Positions 1 to 11,628 of a DNA stretch of 64,000 bases are shown here, in pieces (the stretch's first letter is position 1; the number at the start of each line of letters is the position of its first letter). Below the pieces are notes generated by a model. It ran no database searches. It was not told the DNA's origin and was given only the letters and a program-made list of their open reading frames with translations. This DNA comes from Gnetum montanum (lineage: Eukaryota > Streptophyta > Gnetopsida > Gnetales > Gnetaceae). The DNA lies in contig MNCI01000986.1 in NCBI GenBank assembly GCA_015680685.1, positions 231,648-295,647 on the forward strand, written 5' to 3'. A program made the position numbers and the translations under genes.

Positions 1-181
1 ATACCTCAGACTTGCTTAACCATACACCGTGACACATACAAGCAAGCCTGGGAAGACAACGAACGATTAACCCCAAGTGTTTCTTGTGGCGTTAAGGCAT
101 TTAGTCTGCGGAGTTCTACCGGATCGCGCGTGCATGCTCGTATTCGTATGGTGGAGTGTAGGGGTACCTCGCCACTCATCA
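1..181 (+). repeat. Terminal fragment of an Athila/Tat-type gypsy LTR
   Basis: This stretch matches, on the opposite strand, the outer 200 bases of the LTR at 19929-20766, and it ends in the same CACTCATCA terminus as the LTR at 44302-45175. No tRNA-Asp-type primer site follows position 181, unlike the 5' LTR of the element at 39228. It is therefore the 3' LTR of an element lying left of the window, or a solo LTR. Its left part is outside the window. Confidence 0.8.
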
Positions 182-249
182 CCCTATCAGAACAAAACCC
201 TATCAATGGAAGAAGTACACATAGTTTGATAAAAGTTAGCTATTGAAAT

Positions 250-892
250 TAGCACATGATAAAAATGAGACCAAGAAGAATGAGAGACTCAAGGAGCTTT
301 TCAAAGAATAAGTGGGCATGTAAAAATAGATCAATGAGAAAGAAATCTAGATGGCCAAAGCCAAGATTAGTTCTATCATACAACAAATACCTAATTGGCA
401 ACCCATCATGGATAGTCTTGTTCAATTTCATCAAGCTAAGATAAAGAACAAATAGAATATATAGAATTAGCAAATCTTCGCTATGCTAACTTAGCCATAT
501 TGACAACATGCATGTCAAAAATAGAACTATAGGAACAAGTTGCTACAATCTATGACATGTATGAAAAAGAGTTTGTAGACAAGAAGGATGCACAACAGAA
601 GCTTTAGATTGCAAACTCTAAACTAAAAGTAATCAAATCTAGCTACTAGCATGATAAATATGTTGCAGCAAACTTGGCCAAGAGAATGACTAATTACCAA
701 GAACTATAAAAGATGGTTAGAGCCTCTAAGGTAGAAAGAACCCAATTTGCAATATGGTATGTCAAGGCCAATAAAATATTTCTATAATTAGTATTAAATC
801 CTACACATATTGTTGAATTTTCATGGATGGTGCATGATCCTAGAACAAAGGAAGAAGAGCTTAAAGTGTTGGTAAACCAATACAAGTTCTAA
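250..892 (+). pseudogene. Decayed reading frame of unknown function
   Basis: From about 531 to 891 one frame reads as a charged, partly coiled-coil-like protein. It is interrupted only by TAA and TAG codons of the kind that arise from Gln codons. An upstream piece (about 260-440) reads in another frame and also looks protein-like, for instance around IIQQIPNWQPIMDSLVQF. The frame closes with a natural-looking stop after QYKF at 891, directly beside the LINE remnant. I do not recognise the family. A retroelement gag is possible, and so is a host gene fragment. Confidence 0.35.
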
Positions 893-1775
893 AATTTCCT
901 TTCACAAGTTGTTCTAATTCTAGTAAATGCTCCTTCATACATGTCCTCAATCACTTTAATATATTTATCAAGGATGATTTTCTTTCATAGAATCCACTAA
1001 ATAATATTTATAAGCACTCTATTATTTACTTTTTCTTCAAGTGAATCAAGATCATATGTATGTTTTTTCTATGTTTTCTAAATTTTTCCTTTAACTATTA
1101 TATTAAAAAGTAGCATCTATAGTAGATCTCCCTTGTGTACATCCAAATTGATTTTTTGATACTATTGATTCAAGTTTGAGATATTATTCATGAATCTCTT
1201 CTTTTATTTCATATTATGAACCATTAGCTTGAGCTGTGTACACTTTGCATAATTTTGCATATATTCTTTATTCTTATAGATGGGAACAATAATACTTTTT
1301 TCGAATCTTTTAGGCATTTCTTAATTCTTCAAAACTTTGTTAAAAATTATGTTAGTTATGAGACTACTATATCTCTTAACTCTTTCCAAGCTTTTATAAG
1401 AATATTATTAGTTCTAACATCTTTACCATTTTTCATCTTAAATATGGTGTTCTTCACTTCCAATGAGGAGAATTTATTGATAATATTAAAATGAGTTTTT
1501 CATCTTAGTTATCATATCTTAAAAACTTTTCATTTAATAATTTTTATACCTATCCAAAATTTCATTATCTTTTACTAAATTTTTTTTATCTACCTACTTA
1601 ATACATTTTACATGATCAACATTTACAATTCTTATCTATGATATTTGTTGATATGTAAATAGATTTTATCTATCCTTTGTTCTTATCTTCTCATAAAAAT
1701 CATCCAAGGGCTTATTTTGGCTTTCAATAATACTTATTATGCTTCCTTCTCTACCATTTTGTGCATCATCTTATC
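893..1775 (-). mobile_element. RTE-type LINE reverse transcriptase remnant
   Basis: Read on the minus strand, this segment contains in the right order the landmarks of RTE-clade non-LTR retrotransposons. At about 1590-1640 is a connector like VDHVKCIK followed by VKDNEI. Near 1420-1440 is a block like KMKNGK. At 1255-1330 is a VPIYKNK-like block. At 1135-1160 is NQF then GRST. At 912-975 is KYIKVIEDMYEGAFTRIRTT. Frameshifts and stops are frequent. The catalytic YADD block would lie beyond 893 and is absent, so the copy is truncated at its 3' side. The motifs are seen directly; the clade name rests on family knowledge. Confidence 0.72.
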
Positions 1776-4245
1776 TTATTGGTTTCAATTAGATCCATTA
1801 ATATGAAACACAAAACGTATCAAAGCCTATAAATTGGAAGAGCAAAAATAGTTTGTACATTTTTCCTACATGATAATGCAATTGTTATTCTACATGTTTC
1901 TATCTACAAGTCTCTCTTCACATTTCAACCTAAACATAGCTCATTATTGTATATCAACTTTACATAATAGAAAAATACAATTCCATGCAGTAAATAGCCT
2001 TACCAATCTATATTCTTAATTGTATTAATATAATGATTGAATAATGAAATATTCAATTAGGATGGAAAAATTTAAATATAATTCACTTAGGTAATCAATG
2101 GTTCAAGATTAGATTGTGGTTTATCTTTCCTGATCTTAATCCATGCCTTGTCTAATCAACTAATGTAATATTTTAAAAGTATTTTAAAAATCCTTCTTAT
2201 TTTATAATATATTTTCTTTAACATAGCATTAAGGGAAGGTTATAGGTTCAAACATAGGTGTAAACATACCCTCTAACTATTGCTTCTAAATCATCCAGGT
2301 CTAAAACTCAAGAACTATTAACTATATCAATTTCAGATAATTACCCATAGTCATATAGTAACCAAAACATGTAATCAATTATATAAGAATTGTATAGCAA
2401 GCAACATGCTGAACCTTTCTTATCCTTGTGTGTAATGGCTCATCCAAGATCCAAGATACATCCCTACAAAGTTCAATATGATTAGTGTATAATATTATCA
2501 TAATTAAATTTAGATGTATAAAAAAAGACATAACTAAAAAGAAAATGCAACAACCAACATTCATTTCCATAATTAATTCATACTAAATTAAATTCAACTA
2601 GGTCAAGCATGTTCAAACAAACCTTTACATACCAATAACCCAGTTATTCTAAACCTTGAGTTTAACAACTTTTTGTAAAATAACTACCAAACCTAAATGG
2701 TATGTAGGATCCCCCTTCTAAAGCTTCCATAGAAAGAAATCTAATAGATTGATCTGCATGCAAAGTTAGAAGACCTTAATTATGAAAAAATATTATCTTG
2801 TTAATGAACAAACACTCAATAAATTCACATAGACTTTAGAATATGCCTCCTTGAGACTTGAGGGATACACCCTAAAAAGAAGAGACTTGAATGGTGTGCA
2901 TTTTTGCTAAACTCACTTGTAATTGGGATCTTAGCATTGTCCACATAGATTGAACACACAACTTGGAGTTTCCATATCAAAATTATTACCACTAGCCTAA
3001 CACCACATTGTTATCACATAACTGCATGATTAAAACATCAACCATGTTTCCATTTCGACCACCCTACCTTAATCATATTTCTTACATCCTACTTAATTTC
3101 ACCATGTAATTAAAGCATTGATCCAAAATTGTTTGTAGCAAGGCATTGTTAAACTTTTCCTATGTGAATTTAAAAAAGATATGAACTTTAGAAATTTTGT
3201 TTATTCTATTCTAACCAATAGCAAGGGATTAAAATCTTGTATGTAAAATATCACACTTCTTTTCAAATTTGTATAAATATTTATTTTTCACAATAAAGGT
3301 TAACTTTATGATATATTTTAAATTAATAGTTTTACTTTTCCTAAAAAGTACTATCCTCCTAGACTCACTAAATTAACAATAAACTTTGTATCCTCTACCC
3401 ACTAAACTAAACTACTTTTATCATATGTATAACTAGTTTTTTTTTTGGCCTTTCTTTCTTTCTTTGCTATTTCTTTTTTCCTTTCAACTAATTATTTTTA
3501 CTATATATCTTTCAATTCTTTTTCCTATATCTTTTTTTAATCATTATTTTTATTAAAATTATTATATTTAAAACTAAGACTTAAGTGGAATTTAATCTGA
3601 AAACCTCTCACCAAGAAAAAAATATACAAGCTGCAAATAATACAATGTGATATGGTATCCTTTTATAATATTTAAAATATTTAACCTTCATGACCTTACC
3701 TGGGGACAAACTTTCTCATAGGAACGAGGGCAAGTCCCTCGCGTTCTCGCAAATACCAACTCTATCCTCCAACAAACTGCATGTTTAAATGCAAACGTCT
3801 GCAACCGTCTCTGAAATGCTTAACCCATCTACGTATGTCGGACATCGCAAATGGTTTCGTCACCTCGTTCTGGTCAAACTAATTTTTTGATAACCAAATT
3901 AATTATTTAAATGTACGCAGCTGATGCATTTCGGACTTTCTCTTATCGTCTTGTCGGTTTATTCGTAGGAGGCCAGGAACGCATATGAGAAATAGTAAAA
4001 TATGGAACACAAGCTAGATGAAGCAGGAAAATATACGTCTGAGAGTACCACAGAACTCAGATACCTAATGAAAAACTAATGCCCCCTCTAATCTCATAAA
4101 ATTTTTAGGAACCTTGTGTTTCTAAAGCGGGGGCATGAACAGAAGGGCAAGATTCTCTCTCTAAATTTTTAATTTAATTTAAATTAAAAAATATTTAATA
4201 AACGTAAAATGTGAAAAAAATAAAAAAATATTTAATTTAAATATT
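1776..4245. other. AT-rich intergenic DNA, nothing recognised
   Basis: There is no credible reading frame, RNA gene or terminal repeat here. The only local change is a modest rise in GC at about 3690-3990, next to a pyrimidine-rich tract at 3430-3540. No protein similarity was recognised in either. Confidence 0.6.
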
Positions 4246-4249
4246 TTAT

Positions 4250-4515
4250 TATTTTGTGATTCACATTGTTGCAAACCCGTTCCCAATCTTTGCATACCCA
4301 AACGTGAATTGAATCATGAATCCTTGATTCCTCACTTCCAAGAATCAGATTCATTTGATGCATAGTGGACAACCAACAAGAGAAATGCATCAAAAGAATC
4401 TGATACCTGGAAGCGTGGAATCTAGAATTCATGATTTTGAATGCGTTTTGATTTTGATTTGTGTAAAGCTAGAAAAGATGGACACCCTTTCATTTTGTAA
4501 CGGGGATGTGAATTT
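4250..4515. repeat. Imperfect foldback (inverted) repeat, MITE-like
   Basis: The left arm, about 4250-4370, is the imperfect reverse complement of the right arm, about 4386-4512. The arms share blocks such as TGATGCAT, a GGAATC core and an ACGTTTGGG-like end. A single related arm lies at about 31895-32030 in the other orientation, so the family is dispersed. It encodes no protein. No clear target duplication was identified, so the exact ends are approximate. Confidence 0.6.
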
Positions 4516-4953
4516 AAAAACTTAAAATATATTTGTTAAAAGTAAAAGATGCAAGCTCTTACTAATTTTTACAAATCTTAGACTAAGTGTATTTTTACAT
4601 TTGTATTTTATGTAAGAATGTAAGGGATTTGTGTTAGATTTTTCTATTTGTACTTGATGCACACGGTTTGTAAAATTTCCCTGGAGTATAGGTAGAAATT
4701 GTTTATGCATAAATTTTGGGCACATTAACACCTGAACAATTAAATTTGTATGGGTACAAAACCCAGAAATAGTCTCGGAGAGAACTATGTGAAGTTTTCA
4801 AAAAAGTTAAATTAAACTGTAAAGTTAAAAATATTTAAATTTAATTACTGTCCTAAATTTCAAAACTTAAATAAAAATAATAAAATGACTACTAAATTTA
4901 AAATTCTCCCCAGTCTCCTCCCGCTTGCTGCTGTTGCAAGTTGCTGCCCTGTT

Positions 4954-5107
4954 GCCCAGTAGTAGCATTGTATGTGCAGGAGGAGGACAAGGTGCAGGAG
5001 GAGGAAGACAAGGACATGAGAAAAGCCCCGAACCATGGTTGGCCCAGTAGTAGCATTGTATGTGCAGGAGGAGGACAAGGACCATGAGGAAAGCCCCGAA
5101 CCATGGT
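4954..5107. repeat. Two-copy 88-bp tandem repeat in a GC-rich block
   Basis: A unit starting GCCCAGTAGTAGCATTG occurs at 4954 and again at 5042. The first copy carries an extra internal GCAGGAGGAGGA-type stretch of about 20 bases. Both copies end in GAACCATGGT. The surrounding 4900-5560 is markedly richer in G+C than its flanks. Several overlapping frames on both strands are open there only because of composition and the repeat; none resembles a known protein. Confidence 0.75.
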
Positions 5108-5629
5108 GCAGCCACGGCTGAAATACGAACACGATCTTGATCTTGGTCCCAGTAGGATCAGCCCCTGGCCTGGCCTCCCATTGCAGACGCATGCTGCTGT
5201 CTGCCGCGTCCGAGCTCCTGTTGACGCTGCCTGCCATACCCAGAGAGAAGAGGCCGAGGCCTGCACATCTTTGTGCTGCTCGCCCTCGCCCTCGTCCTAC
5301 GCTGCTTGCCAGCCACTGGGGAGAGAGAGAGCCCCCGATCTGCCTCCTCCGCTCCCTCTCTTGCAACTGACCCTCCCTCCCACTGCTTTTATAGCAGCTC
5401 TCACCCCATGCCATTGAATGCCCACGTTCGCTACGCCCACGTTCGCCACTACTGCACCTTCGTCATTACTGCAACGTCAAGGTTACCTGCGTAACGTCCA
5501 CCACCACCAGCTCGTCGGCCACCACCGCACGTCGGTTACTGCAATGTAATGTCCGCCACATTCGCCACCTTCACCACGTCGTCCACGTCGCTGCTGCGCC
5601 GCCTGCAGCTGGACTGCTTCTGTTCCAGG

Positions 5630-5860
5630 GCTCCTGCTGATGGCAACGTGCCCAAGCTTACTAGTTATGCTCTCAATTATCTTCTGTTCATGGTGTCCGA
5701 ATATGGCGAGGCGATGCAGCAGGTTCTTAACAGTCGGAAACAGTATGATCTTTCTGAGGCCGCTGCTAAGGTTTTTGGGGCCTTGGAATCCAGTTTGGAG
5801 AAGAGGGCCAAGCAGTATAATAGTTCCGGATTAGCGCACTTGTTTCTCATGAATAATTAC
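5630..5860 (+). pseudogene. EXO70-like exocyst subunit exon fragment
   Basis: The translated frame from about 5630 resembles the C-terminal half of plant EXO70 proteins, which are exocyst tethering subunits at the plasma membrane. It shows a GAVHPLT-like block (here DGNVPKLTSYALNYLLF), then a helix like ALESSLEKRAKQY, then HLFLMNN. It stops at about 5861-5863, where EXO70 normally continues for over 150 residues. The upstream frame to 5549 is low complexity. I see no matching downstream exons, so this is most likely a gene fragment or pseudogene. An exon of a divergent gene with distant exons cannot be excluded. Confidence 0.55.
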
Positions 5861-5869
5861 TAAGAATTA

Positions 5870-7278
5870 CAGGTATCTGTTGGATCAGCAAGATAACGAG
5901 GCAACACTTATAAAATAAACTCCAGAGGAGATGGAGGATGTACTGTCTAAATTGTCTACTAAAAATACATCAGGCGCGGCTGGTTAGTGGTCTACTGTAC
6001 GTTCTGGAGGTTTGATTGCTTCACGCCTCTTTGTTGGTCTTTGAAGGTTTGCAGCAGTTTATAAGCTGCCTCCCATATTTTACAATTTTTTAAAGCATTC
6101 TATTAATTCAAGCACTAAATTTCCCGCAGGGTCGGATCTGCTTTGGCAATCATGCTTGATCATGTCCGTTCCGGTATTATACAGTATCTGACAGAACCCA
6201 TGCTTTATATACCAATTTTCATGGTACAAGACCTTTCGTTCTGTATTAAGGACCTTTGCGAGAATGGAAGATTTATAAGGTCATGCAATTTTTATTTTTA
6301 TTTACTTTGGTTTCTGATCCAACTACCATAGGAGAGCCATCAATTCTTCCTAGTGATGAGTTGTATATCCCCTTTAGACTTGACTTGCAGTGTGTATTCT
6401 ACCCATTTTCTGGTGATTAGATCAGTAAGTCATGGCCCCTGCCTGGCATGGATATGTTTTGGACTATTCATACCGGGGGAACTCGGGGGGCATCAATAGA
6501 AACAAGACAAAATGCTTTGCAAATCCTACAGCTTCGTTGGCGTTGTTGTATTTGACTTTCAGTTTGCAACTGAAATTTTATTTCTTATTCATTATTCTAT
6601 TTTGGATTCGGTATTTGCATTAGAATATCAAATTATCAATGACTCTATAAAAGTAATTCGAGAAGGCCTTAATCCGCGCTGACCAGCACCCCACACCTTT
6701 TGTTAACTTGAACTTCAAAGAGGGGAGCTGAAAGAAAAGTGCTCAGATTGTGAAGAATTTTGTTTGTAATAATATGCAAGCCTCCAAGCGCTATTGTAAG
6801 CTTGAAAGAAATATACATTACATTCTGTACAGAATATAGTAAAAGAGTATGGTAACTGCTAACTGGTGAAGTAACAAAGAGGGAGAAGAAGATCGCTGAT
6901 GACGATGAAACGTACAATTTCACAAGATTCAGAATCACATAAATGTGAAATCTTAAAGAATAGTGGTTGCGCAAAACCATAATTATAAATCACTAAAGAA
7001 ATCCTTAATTGTAAAGTATTAAAATCATGTTTTAAAACTGAAAATGATTAAGAAATAGTTTAATATCAATGCTTCTATTAGTTCATTTAGAATGCGTGCA
7101 CAACTACATATATTAATTGTCTCAAACTCTGCCTATTGAGTAGCCATAAAAATTTACCCATTTCCTCAGATTCGGGGTACTAAACGTTAAAACTACATCC
7201 AAACGTGATTGAGAAGTGCGAACAAAATCAGCCGAAGCATAAACATAATATAACGATGAAGAACGGATCAAGAATCCC
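5870..7278. other. Unassigned spacer
   Basis: Several short open frames occur, the longest at 6143-6331 after an acceptor-like TTTCCCGCAG, but none resembles a known family. The right part, about 6700-7278, is the 3' flank of the minus-strand gene that stops at 7279 and should hold its 3' UTR and polyadenylation region. No single poly(A) signal stands out. Confidence 0.4.
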
Positions 7279-7890
7279 CTATTGTGGAGTCTCTGCAGCG
7301 TGAGCAGCAGCGGCAGCATCTAGTTGTTGGATCATAAAATCGATGAAGTCATCAGGGATAGAGAAGATGCTTTTGATGGCATGGATGACAGCCTTGATCT
7401 TGTCGAACTCGTCCTTGAGGGCGGCAGCAACGGCGCTGGCTTTAGGGGAATGACAAGCCTCTGAACATTCTTTGCCCGCACGTTTTCCGGCCCTCACCAG
7501 CTTGATAATGTCTTTGACCAACTTCCAAAACCTCAGCCGGCGACAATCCATGGCCAATTTCAAGCTCTTCGTTGACAATTCCACTAACCCAATTGCGCAT
7601 TTCCCGAACTCAGGATCCTTAACCAGCTTCTCGGCCCTGCCGATAACCTTTATAAGACCCTTCACAGCATCTTTCAGTGCACCGCCCAAGTCGCCCAAGT
7701 CGTCTAAGTCGGCTAAATTTACACTGATAACAGTATCACCATAACCATTGTTATTAGCATTACCATAAACATAACGATGATTTGGAGGAGCAACTTCATT
7801 TGAAATTCTAGCAGCGTTGCTGCCCTGCATCAACACCAGAGATGCCGTGACGGTCCATAGGAGGAAAACCGCCTGTGATACCGCTGCCAT
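7279..7890 (-). CDS. Small secreted protein of unknown function
   Basis: This frame of 203 codons begins at the ATG at 7890, which has G at -3 and G at +4 (ATGGCAGCG). The frame is open further upstream only through a TTG, so 7890 is the likely start. Residues 1-26 form a typical signal peptide with a hydrophobic core (AVFLLWTVTASLVLM) and an SNA-type cleavage site. The mature part has an Asn/Gly-rich stretch, a DLDDLGDLGG segment, and then amphipathic Lys-rich helices. Four cysteines (GKCAIG, MDCRR, ECSEACH) could form two disulfides. It ends in an Ala-rich tail. The gene appears to have a single exon. A TATA box lies 136 bp upstream of the start. I do not recognise the family; a secreted or cell-wall role is inferred only from the signal peptide. 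Confidence 0.7.
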   Translation of the reverse strand: MAAVSQAVFLLWTVTASLVLMQGSNAARISNEVAPPNHRYVYGNANNNGYGDTVISVNLADLDDLGDLGGALKDAVKGLIKVIGRAEKLVKDPEFGKCAIGLVELSTKSLKLAMDCRRLRFWKLVKDIIKLVRAGKRAGKECSEACHSPKASAVAAALKDEFDKIKAVIHAIKSIFSIPDDFIDFMIQQLDAAAAAHAAETPQ

Positions 7891-8025
7891 ATCGTCTTCT
7901 TTTTCTTCTTGTTGTTGTTGGGCGAAACCTGAACAGACTAGCAAAAGTACAGCCCAGTACCGGTACTGAAACTACAGCTTTGTAAACAGGAAGCTGAAAT
8001 ACGTTTAAGTAAAGTGTGTGTTGTG

Positions 8026-8033
8026 TATTTATA
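8026..8033 (-). promoter_or_regulatory. TATA box of the secreted-protein gene
   Basis: On the minus strand this reads TATAAATA within GATATAAATACAC. It lies 136 bp upstream of the ATG at 7890, which predicts a transcription start near 8000 and a 5' leader of about 110 bases. Position and sequence fit a plant core promoter. Expression is not shown. Confidence 0.55.
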
Positions 8034-9149
8034 TCAATGAGCATGCATGGCTTACTATTTTTTTGACTTAGCAGATATCGCGATCACTGAACTGATGATT
8101 GATATTTGTTTCCGTTTCGTTGTCTCAATTTTTTAAGTGGCTGCTCTTAGACTTTCTTTTAAACTTCATCTGGTTTCCAGTGGTTTGTGCACCTGTTCAA
8201 TTTTGCCTTTTTCTCGGAAAAAAAAAAGAAAAAAACAGAACGAAAGCCTTTATCTGTGTCATCCTTTCCCGCACTGATTTTGTTAGTTTTGGACTTGCAT
8301 GGACGAAGTCCTACGACTCATTTGACCAAACATGAACAACTAAAGTTTAGTCTTAATTAAGCTTTGCTGTTTTTTAGAGTAAGATGAGAGTTTCCGTACT
8401 ACCGTTCCCATCGTTGCTGATTTAATTTATGTTTCTAATTTAATTTATTCTCCTTTCTCCTAAAAGTCAGCGACCGAATTTGACGGGATTGCTTATCTTG
8501 CCTGGGATGGCTACGTAAACTTTCTAAATGGTTTTGTGGTAAAGATTGCTGCCCCTTATTTATTGAGAGGTCGCAGCCTCATTGGTAATAGGAGCATTTT
8601 CTCTGCTACGTATTTATGAAAAAAATAAAAAAAACTCAATTTTAAGCGTAGCACTCTCTTTAGCGGGTAAAAAGTTTCAGTTTTAAGGTTATGCGTCAGA
8701 TTATAAATAACTCTGTTCAAATTTATGCAGTAATTGAAGTGATGCAGTAGTTCTATTAAAAGAAAAATTAGAAATTTTGGTGAGAATAACACTGCAACAA
8801 GATCATCATGATTAACGAGTCTTGATTTTCTTAGGCCACGTTGGTACAACTTCAATGCGTATATCAAAATGTATGGTCAGCTTTGCCATCACAACACTAT
8901 TGATAAAAAACAATAAATGCTTATATAAATATGTGCACTGACTTTATTTATAGCATCATTAGACAGGTAGTAAAGTTGGAATTTTGTTATTTGTTTTTGT
9001 GAAAATTAAAATTTAGCACCAAAAGTGCTGGTAACATTAACTAAGTATGCCGTGGAAAGTCTTATTCAAGAGACTCTATACTTGAATATATTTTCATGAT
9101 GGCAATAAGATCAAGATCTATTTTTCTTCATTGTAGCACTTAGCTTACT
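8034..9149. other. AT-rich spacer, nothing recognised
   Basis: It contains short homopolymer runs, for example the A-rich tract near 8218-8236, and no frame with recognisable similarity. The left part is upstream DNA of the secreted-protein gene. Confidence 0.5.
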
Positions 9150-10785
9150 TTTATAAATCCCTTAATTACAGTTTAACTTTAATTGTTTGAAGTATCTACA
9201 ATGTGGTTTTTCTCTAAAAACTACATTATTAACAAACTTAAAATATTCATAAGAAGATTTCCAACTTTAATAGATTCTAATGCAAGAGAGAATATCCATT
9301 ATTCTAGTTTATTACAAAAGATGCCAAATAAAGTGGACAAAAGTGAACATCCTTATTTCACCTCAATATTACTATTTAGAATAAATTTTTTATGTGTTAT
9401 TATTCAAGAACATAATTTATACTAAACTATATAACTTTTGGATAGCAAATATAAGTTCTTAAGGAGTATTAATATCCTTAACTACCTCCATAATTTATAC
9501 CAAATAATAAAGTCATAAGCTTTAGACAAATACACAAAGCAAAGATAAATCTTATTAGATGATCCTTTAACTTGGTCCATACAATACCTTAATGTAATCA
9601 AGTAATCCACTATGAAGCAATATTGCTTAAAACCTACTTGTAAACTTGCTCAAATATTGTCTAATTTTTTCCAACTATTTAACCTTCTCTTGAGTATATT
9701 GACTTGTAATTTTGTAAGAAGATGGCTAATCATAATAGGTGCATAAGGTTATCTTTATCACTTTTTTAAAATAACATTATTGCTTTACTCATGCTTCAAT
9801 CTTCTCAAATCCCTAACTAGAAATTAGTATTTAATAGTTTACAAAATTCTATACAGACCATGGTTCCTCCTCATTTAAGCAACTCTACATATAAGCCTGA
9901 AGCATCTATTGCTTTGATAGAAGCTAGTTGAGCAAACCTTTCTTTTGTCTTAGCTTGTGTGATGTATAGAGGCACTTGAGAGGTGGAGTAAATTTGGATA
10001 ACCTATTCATATTTAAAATGCACTCCAAAGAGTTTAGTAATAGCTAAAAAAATAGAAATTCCAGGTTTTTTTTTTGTCTTTTGGGGAAAAAGTTATAAAA
10101 ATACCTTAGGATTATTTTTAATCATATTGAGAAGTTATGCCTGCTACTCCCTAATAAATTTTCTTTACTTTCATTGAATAAAATTCTTGTATACTTTAAT
10201 GATTCTTAGATCACTATTAATTCTTAAAACTACAATCAATCTTGTTTACACTCAATGTCAAACCACCAATTTTCTTCCCTACCTTTTGACAATGATGTTA
10301 CACTAGATGCAGTCTTTACTATAAATTCTATAATGTTCGTATGGCTTTCATTGTGAGCTCAATGTCTATTGACTTTCTCTCTATATTGTTGCTATTGATT
10401 ATTTGTTAATTTGACATTCTATATCCTTTTGGCTTGTCTTGCGTATAGCTTTGATATTGAAAATAATACAATGATGTGATGATTCAAGCACTTAATCACT
10501 AACAACCAAATTAAAAATTATGTTTAAATTGTCACGGGTACAAAGAAGTAGGTCAATGATTATAGAATTTGAGTATTTGGAAATAACATTGAGAAATAAA
10601 AGATCAAAACATTGTTACTAAAAGATTAATTCTTGACCAAATCTATTTGTAAAAATATATGGAGAAACACATATGTATTCATCATATGCCAAACAATTGA
10701 AATCTACTTCATGTTAGTCCAAAATTGAAAATTGTTGAGAAGCAATGGAAGCATTAAGATCTTCACATATAATTACTTTTTCAAT
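9150..10785 (-). mobile_element. LINE endonuclease/RT remnant, left part
   Basis: On the minus strand, from high to low coordinate, the DNA shows the order expected of a LINE ORF2. Near 10750-10775 is an endonuclease GDFN-like block (here EDLNAS). At about 10480-10570 is a second endonuclease block ending IIIDLLLCTRDNLN and then VVSD. At about 9880-9910 is an ASGLYVELLK block. At about 9570-9640 is GFKQYCFIVDYLITLR. At 9487-9540 is YLSKAYDF. At about 9317-9368 is a GCSLLSTLFG block, matching the family's KQGCPLSP region. Many stops and shifts make it a pseudogene. Gypsy element 1 is inserted in its endonuclease part, and the rest lies beyond 20771. Confidence 0.6.
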
Positions 10786-10790
10786 ATGAG
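10786..10790. repeat. Target site duplication ATGAG, left copy of element 1
   Basis: ATGAG lies directly left of the LTR that starts at 10791. The same five bases lie directly right of the LTR that ends at 20766. A 5-bp duplication is standard for LTR retrotransposon integration. Confidence 0.9.
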
Positions 10791-11628
10791 TGATAAGCAG
10801 CGAGGTGCCCCTACGCCCAACCGTACGAATATGAGCGTTCACGCGCAATCAGGTCAAACTTGGAGGATTAAGTGCTTATGCGCTTACACAGAACAATGAT
10901 GAGTTATGCAATCGTTGTCTTCTCAAGCTTACTTGTAAGGCTTAATTGTATGGTTAAGCAAACTTGAGGTATGCGATTTTTATTCTTTTATGTTTTATTT
11001 TCTTGATGCTTAAAAGAGAGGAATGAGGTAATTTAATAACTAATTTGATTTAACTAGTTAACTATTCTCTAACTAGTCCTAACACCAGCATCCGTTCCCA
11101 CTCTCCAGACACATCTTGAACCAGTGTAACACTACTAGGATTACCAAACATTAGTCATTACTGGGTTACCAAGTGTTTCGATGTATGCTCAAAGTGCTCG
11201 TGCTGAGTGTGCTAATTCATTGGTAATTGACAATTAATAATTCTATGAAATAACATTAAGTAACTATTGAAAGCATGAAATAATAGTAAATAACATAAAA
11301 TGCAATAATTAAGCTATTCTGAATGTTGCAAGGTTTATCACAAAGTTCATCTTTATTTTTGAACACAAGGTGTGCTTAGGTACACAATGCTGAAATAAAG
11401 ATCTGTTCACTTTATGACTCCTACTGCGGACACTTAGAAATAATTCTAACTTTGGAATAGAAAAACTGCAAGAATTTGACTAAGGGACTAAAAACTAATG
11501 CGAAACCAAGTGCCCCTATCTCTTATTTATAGGTGACAAGACAAGTTCCAACATCGCATATCTGATATCGCTTCGGCATCTACAATATTGTGTATCCGAT
11601 ATCGAGGGTTTGATATCGAAACTTATCA
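10791..11628 (-). repeat. 3' LTR of element 1
   Basis: This 838-bp LTR is the same length as its partner at 19929-20766. A TATA box (TATAAATA on the minus strand, 11524-11531) follows a set of GATATC-containing repeats in U3. In the first 100 bases the two LTRs differ almost entirely by C/T and G/A transitions, a sign of age and methylation. A purine-rich tract (GTGAGGGTC on the minus strand) lies next to it at 11629-11637. Confidence 0.92.

Noticed and set aside
4860-5417. Open frames of up to 184 codons on both strands in the GC-rich block
   Set aside because: Several overlapping frames are open in both directions because of GC content and the 88-bp repeat. None resembles a protein family or has a supporting promoter or start context.
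6143-6331. 62-codon frame after an acceptor-like site
   Set aside because: There is no similarity, no matching donor exon and no conserved motif.
7891-7944. A longer start for the secreted protein
   Set aside because: The upstream extension begins at TTG, not ATG, and places a Gln/Glu-rich segment before the signal peptide. The ATG at 7890 has better context.
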